Assembly (NCBI GenBank): GCA_963277665.1
Contig: OY728157.1
Span: 366,062,067-366,126,066, forward strand
From: Viscum album
Taxonomy: Eukaryota > Streptophyta > Magnoliopsida > Santalales > Viscaceae
DNA: 64,000 bases
Reading direction: 5' to 3'
Both the position numbers and the translations under genes were made by a program. Each line of letters starts with the position of its first letter. Positions within the stretch are counted from its first letter, which is position 1. The notes under the pieces are model-generated. The model was given only the letters and a program-made list of their open reading frames with translations. It did not search any database and was not told where the DNA came from. Below are positions 60,401-64,000 of the stretch, piece after piece.

Positions 60401-63400
60401 ATTAAGCACCATTCATGAACTCTTCCTCAGTTTCAAACAAACGTAGAAATTTGATTTTTTTTATAATGTGAAATTGGTATCATATATGGTTGAAATATAT
60501 TCGATCACCCATAAATTTATATTGGGGGTTTAATTTAAACACAATTATGAGGATGTTAGTTATGTCAATTGAGAGTTTTAACAAAAAATAATGTAAAACA
60601 TTGTGGTGTAAAGTGATGTGTATTGAGATAGTAGGATATGAAAAAAGTAAATAATCTAACAAAAGAGTTGAAAACATTGTGTTTCCCCTTTAATGAAGTG
60701 GTAAATATATGTAGGGGAAAATTTAAATCAACCAAAAGTACATAAATCTCTTAAATATATAAGAACTTGTGTGATATACTATACAAACTACCTAGATATT
60801 CATTTTGAGTGAATATTCAAGACTCTATAATAAGGATATAGGTCCCCATGATGTTTAATAACTATTAAAAATAAGGGAAATGTGTTTTTTGTTCCATTTT
60901 TTATGTTAACACTACCTCTCTCAACTTATATACTCGTCCTAGGTTTGTTAACCCCTTACTGGCACGGTTTCCAATCACAAGTGTGTGGTAATTCTATAAT
61001 AAAATTATTTATATTATAAATATTCTTATTAATGTTCATAGAATGTGTTAAACTAACTTATTTATGAAAAACTTCATATAATAGAACCTAGAAGAATTTT
61101 AAATATACACGTGTGTGTGTGTGTGATCTTCTACTCTTATTACTTTAATCATATTTACAGGGCATCCAAAAATCCCTTTTAAGAAGTCATTATGAAATTA
61201 GGAAAGTGTCACACAAGAAACAATCAAAGTAGGTTAAAAAATAAAATAAATGAAAAACCAATTTCCACATATACATTAATAATATTTTTATAAACACATA
61301 GTCAAATAAAAAAATCAAGGGAGAAGAAAACTCGGTACCATTTAAAGAATTTGGACAACTCCCATGACTAATGATGTACTCCACCAGCTTGGATCTCTCT
61401 TGGAAATATCGTTAAGTATGATCAATCCTTATCTAGAATGTATTATTATCCTATGGGTAAAATTACCACAGAAAACTAAGATATCATATTCTATTTATTC
61501 TTCTTATTCATATTGAAATTCCCCTCAAGATTTATTCCTCGGCCTCATAGATCACAACCATATGAAAATAAAATACGAATGAGATGCTTCCAGGAAGAAA
61601 AAAGAACCCCCTTTATTGATTTTAGTTCCTAACTATATAATATATTTATTCCACCTCTTTTGTGGATATATTTACATATGGATCACTTATCAGGGCATTT
61701 TCCAATTGGGTTACTCAGTTTGATGTAATTTTCTTTTATTACCCCTAACATGTGCATGAAAGCCACATGTAAAGTGTTATTCACCAAAATACATGGGTTT
61801 ATTTATCTTATATATATATGATACATAATATATAAAATTATTCACTCATTTATAGTGTTAAATATTTCTTTGAGAGGATTGTTTGGACATTCTAGAATTG
61901 CAATTATAATTTTTTCTCAACACAGGTTCTGTTGATTGTCCAACATAATCCTGATCTTGGAAAACCTCTACGTTGGTTGATAGAAGACATGTGGGTCTCT
62001 AAAAAAGATAGAATTTTCTTGTTAATTTGATATATTTGAGACTTTAGGATACATTAGTAGCTAGATTTAATTTTTTTTACATGATTTAGACTATATTAGA
62101 GCCTCTTAAAACACATCACTACGATGGTAAATCTTTTCTAAAAAGAGCATTACAATACAAAGAGTATTTTAAATATAATATAATGTGTGTTAGGGGTTTG
62201 GGATAGTTTGAAACATAAACATATTACTATGGATGATAGGTATCATTTAGTTACTCTTACATAGAATTCCATATTCCTATGTTAATATTACATGAGCTCT
62301 GAATTTACTCGTAAGTGATAGATGATTCTTTTGATATAGGTATTGACAGAGCTTAAAAATCCATTATTTATTTTCTATACTTTGATGCATTAAATCCACA
62401 AAACTTAAATATTTTAAGGGTAATTATGTCATTTTTAGTTTTTATGATTAAATATATATTTAATGTGAAATTGGATTAATTCATCATTGTTATTTTTTTA
62501 TTCATTTCTGGAATTATTTAGAAAATATATACATTTTTTTAGTTTTATTGGTAAAGTTTTAATTTTAATGAATATGTAAAGATATTTTTATAATTCCTCG
62601 GTTGCATTGGTTTTTCTGTCTATAAATAATATTTTTTAAAGTATCTATTTAAATATTTATCAATCGACCTTCATGAATTAGTTTATATACATTTTAAGTA
62701 AAATATCTTAATAAATCAATGATAATGGAAAAGTATTGTATTTACTAGTGATATTTCATATCCATGATATGGAAAAGTAACATTTTATCCTATTATGATT
62801 GAATATAATGTGTCATTTATAAGAAAATTATCCCTTGCATAAAATTTTTAAAGGTATAAGATAACTTATGTGAGGTTTTATACTTAAGAAAAAGCTCTAT
62901 ATTGAAGAATGCTTCAGATATTTTTTTAATAACTTTGTGATAAGTAATATTTTTATGAATATTATATAAGTTTTTACACATTAAAAAAAATTATTATCTA
63001 ATATAATGTTTTTTATTCACATTTAAAAATTATGTGTAAGATTTTTTACAAATACACTAGAGTGATATGTAATATTTTCTACAAAAATATAATTTTTTCT
63101 CCTATATGAAATATTTTTTATTTGTAATTAGGGATCATGCATGAAGTGTAAGTATTTATACATAAAAATTTTCAAATAATTCTAATTGGGATAAAGTACT
63201 ATTTTTATGACATGGAAGAAGATGGTTGTGACCCACATGGGAATTCCAAGCACACCACGATGAAGCTTTTGATCTCTCTTTTAACATGGAACATATTGAA
63301 TATAATAAATGAGGACGTTATGTTGAATAATGTATGATATTACTATGTTGAATTGAACTATAATTTTTGAAGATAAATTAACCTACACAATATTTTATAT

Positions 63401-64000
63401 TCCATGGTGATGAATTATTTTCCTTATTGTTTTTGGAGTGGGATGCATGGAGCCATGTCATGGTCGGTATTTCATCAAAAAGGTATATTTTAAGAGATTA
63501 TAAAAATGTAAAACTATTGATAATATTTTCAACAATTTTTATTCATTAATATATTATTTTCACACACAAATTTAAGAGAAAATGTGGGAATAATTAGACA
63601 ACATGAGGAATCATGGACGAATAGAGATCAATGTAACCAAAAATATGTTCGAATGTAGCTACAACATGAAAAAAATTTATTTTTCATGACATGCATGTAA
63701 GGATGGTCTTCTCTATACACACCAAAGACTACCACTTCCCATTTATATTTAAATTAGATTCCCTCCACAAATTGTTTTTTTATAAAGTTATACTTTTTAG
63801 ATATTTTAAATGGAACACCCTCATAGTACCATTGTGGATTATTTTAAGCTTTTTTGGGGTGTATTAAGTTTTGAGATATTTTAAGTGATTATTTATAAAA
63901 TTTGGGAGATTTTTGGGGGTTTCACAGTTTGTGAGTGATTAGTAGTAATCATGTGGTAACCATGAGAAAGTGATGAAATCCTTAAAAGTGAAATTATTTA
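57451..64000. other. AT-rich noncoding DNA, no gene recognised
   Basis: 6.5 kb without primer site, LTR end, pol motif or conserved frame. Small open stretches (58120-58302, 58775-58984, 59150-59350, 60480-60677, 61190-61384) are short, low-complexity and unrelated to known families. A short GT run lies at 61111-61125. Probably very old transposon debris. Confidence 0.5.
61111..61125. repeat. (GT)n microsatellite
   Basis: A short run of GT following CAC; no further context. Confidence 0.85.

Noticed and set aside
63840..64000. Start of another E4-type LTR (similarity to 16760-16870 in reverse)
   Set aside because: Similarity is limited to a few T/G-rich words; no LTR end or primer site supports it.

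Overview
The window is intergenic DNA from a large, repeat-rich seed-plant nuclear genome. It is strongly AT-rich. Almost every recognisable piece is a Ty3/gypsy LTR retrotransposon or a fragment of one, with initiator-methionine primer sites. I found no intact host gene, rRNA, functional tRNA, operon, CRISPR array or organellar gene. Species cannot be fixed from the sequence; very long LTRs (3.5-4.5 kb) and deep nesting suit a bloated plant genome.

Layout. (1) 1-8574, plus: a young non-autonomous element (E1) with 4.18-kb LTRs and only 1.65 kb inside; its 5' LTR is cut by the window edge. (2) 8575-13186, plus: end of an older gypsy element (E0) that E1 entered (RT tail, RNase H, integrase, 3' LTR). 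(3) 13187-31281, minus: a decayed tandem arrangement in which one LTR (15472-16928) serves as 3' LTR of a pol-bearing element (E4) and 5' LTR of a gag-only piece (E5). E4's gag is split by E3 (20377-27423), a complete element with AGAGT target duplications, two 3.4-kb LTRs and only 197 bp inside. A local 524-bp duplication copied E3's right junction. (4) 31282-35650 plus 48265-48421, minus: one old LTR (E6), split by E2. (5) 35651-48264, minus: E2, a structurally complete 12.6-kb Tekay/Del-like chromovirus with 3.8-kb LTRs, near-identical target duplications (AATAC/AATAG), PBS, gag, protease, RT, RNase H, integrase, chromodomain-like tail and PPT. All coding parts are broken by stops or substitutions. 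(6) 48422-64000: very old noncoding debris, including a plus-strand LTR end with PBS, a three-copy 43-bp repeat, a cluster of short palindromes and a 1.4-kb decayed pentanucleotide array.

Most notable is a structured noncoding module inside the LTRs of three element families (E1, E2, E6). It has a stem, a 22-nt insert with CpG-rich 5' side and invariant CTC 3' end, and an inner 4-bp hairpin whose bases differ between copies yet mostly still pair. Copies are tandem: E2 and E6 copies start exactly 189 bp apart; E1 has a second, weaker copy 180 bp away. In E2 the module lies a few hundred bases downstream of a TATA box, so it would be in the RNA leader. Two tRNA-like (SINE-like) insertions sit in leader regions of E1 and E2.

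By eye, LTR pairs differ by roughly 3% (E1), 10% (E2) and clearly more (E3), giving a relative order of insertion.
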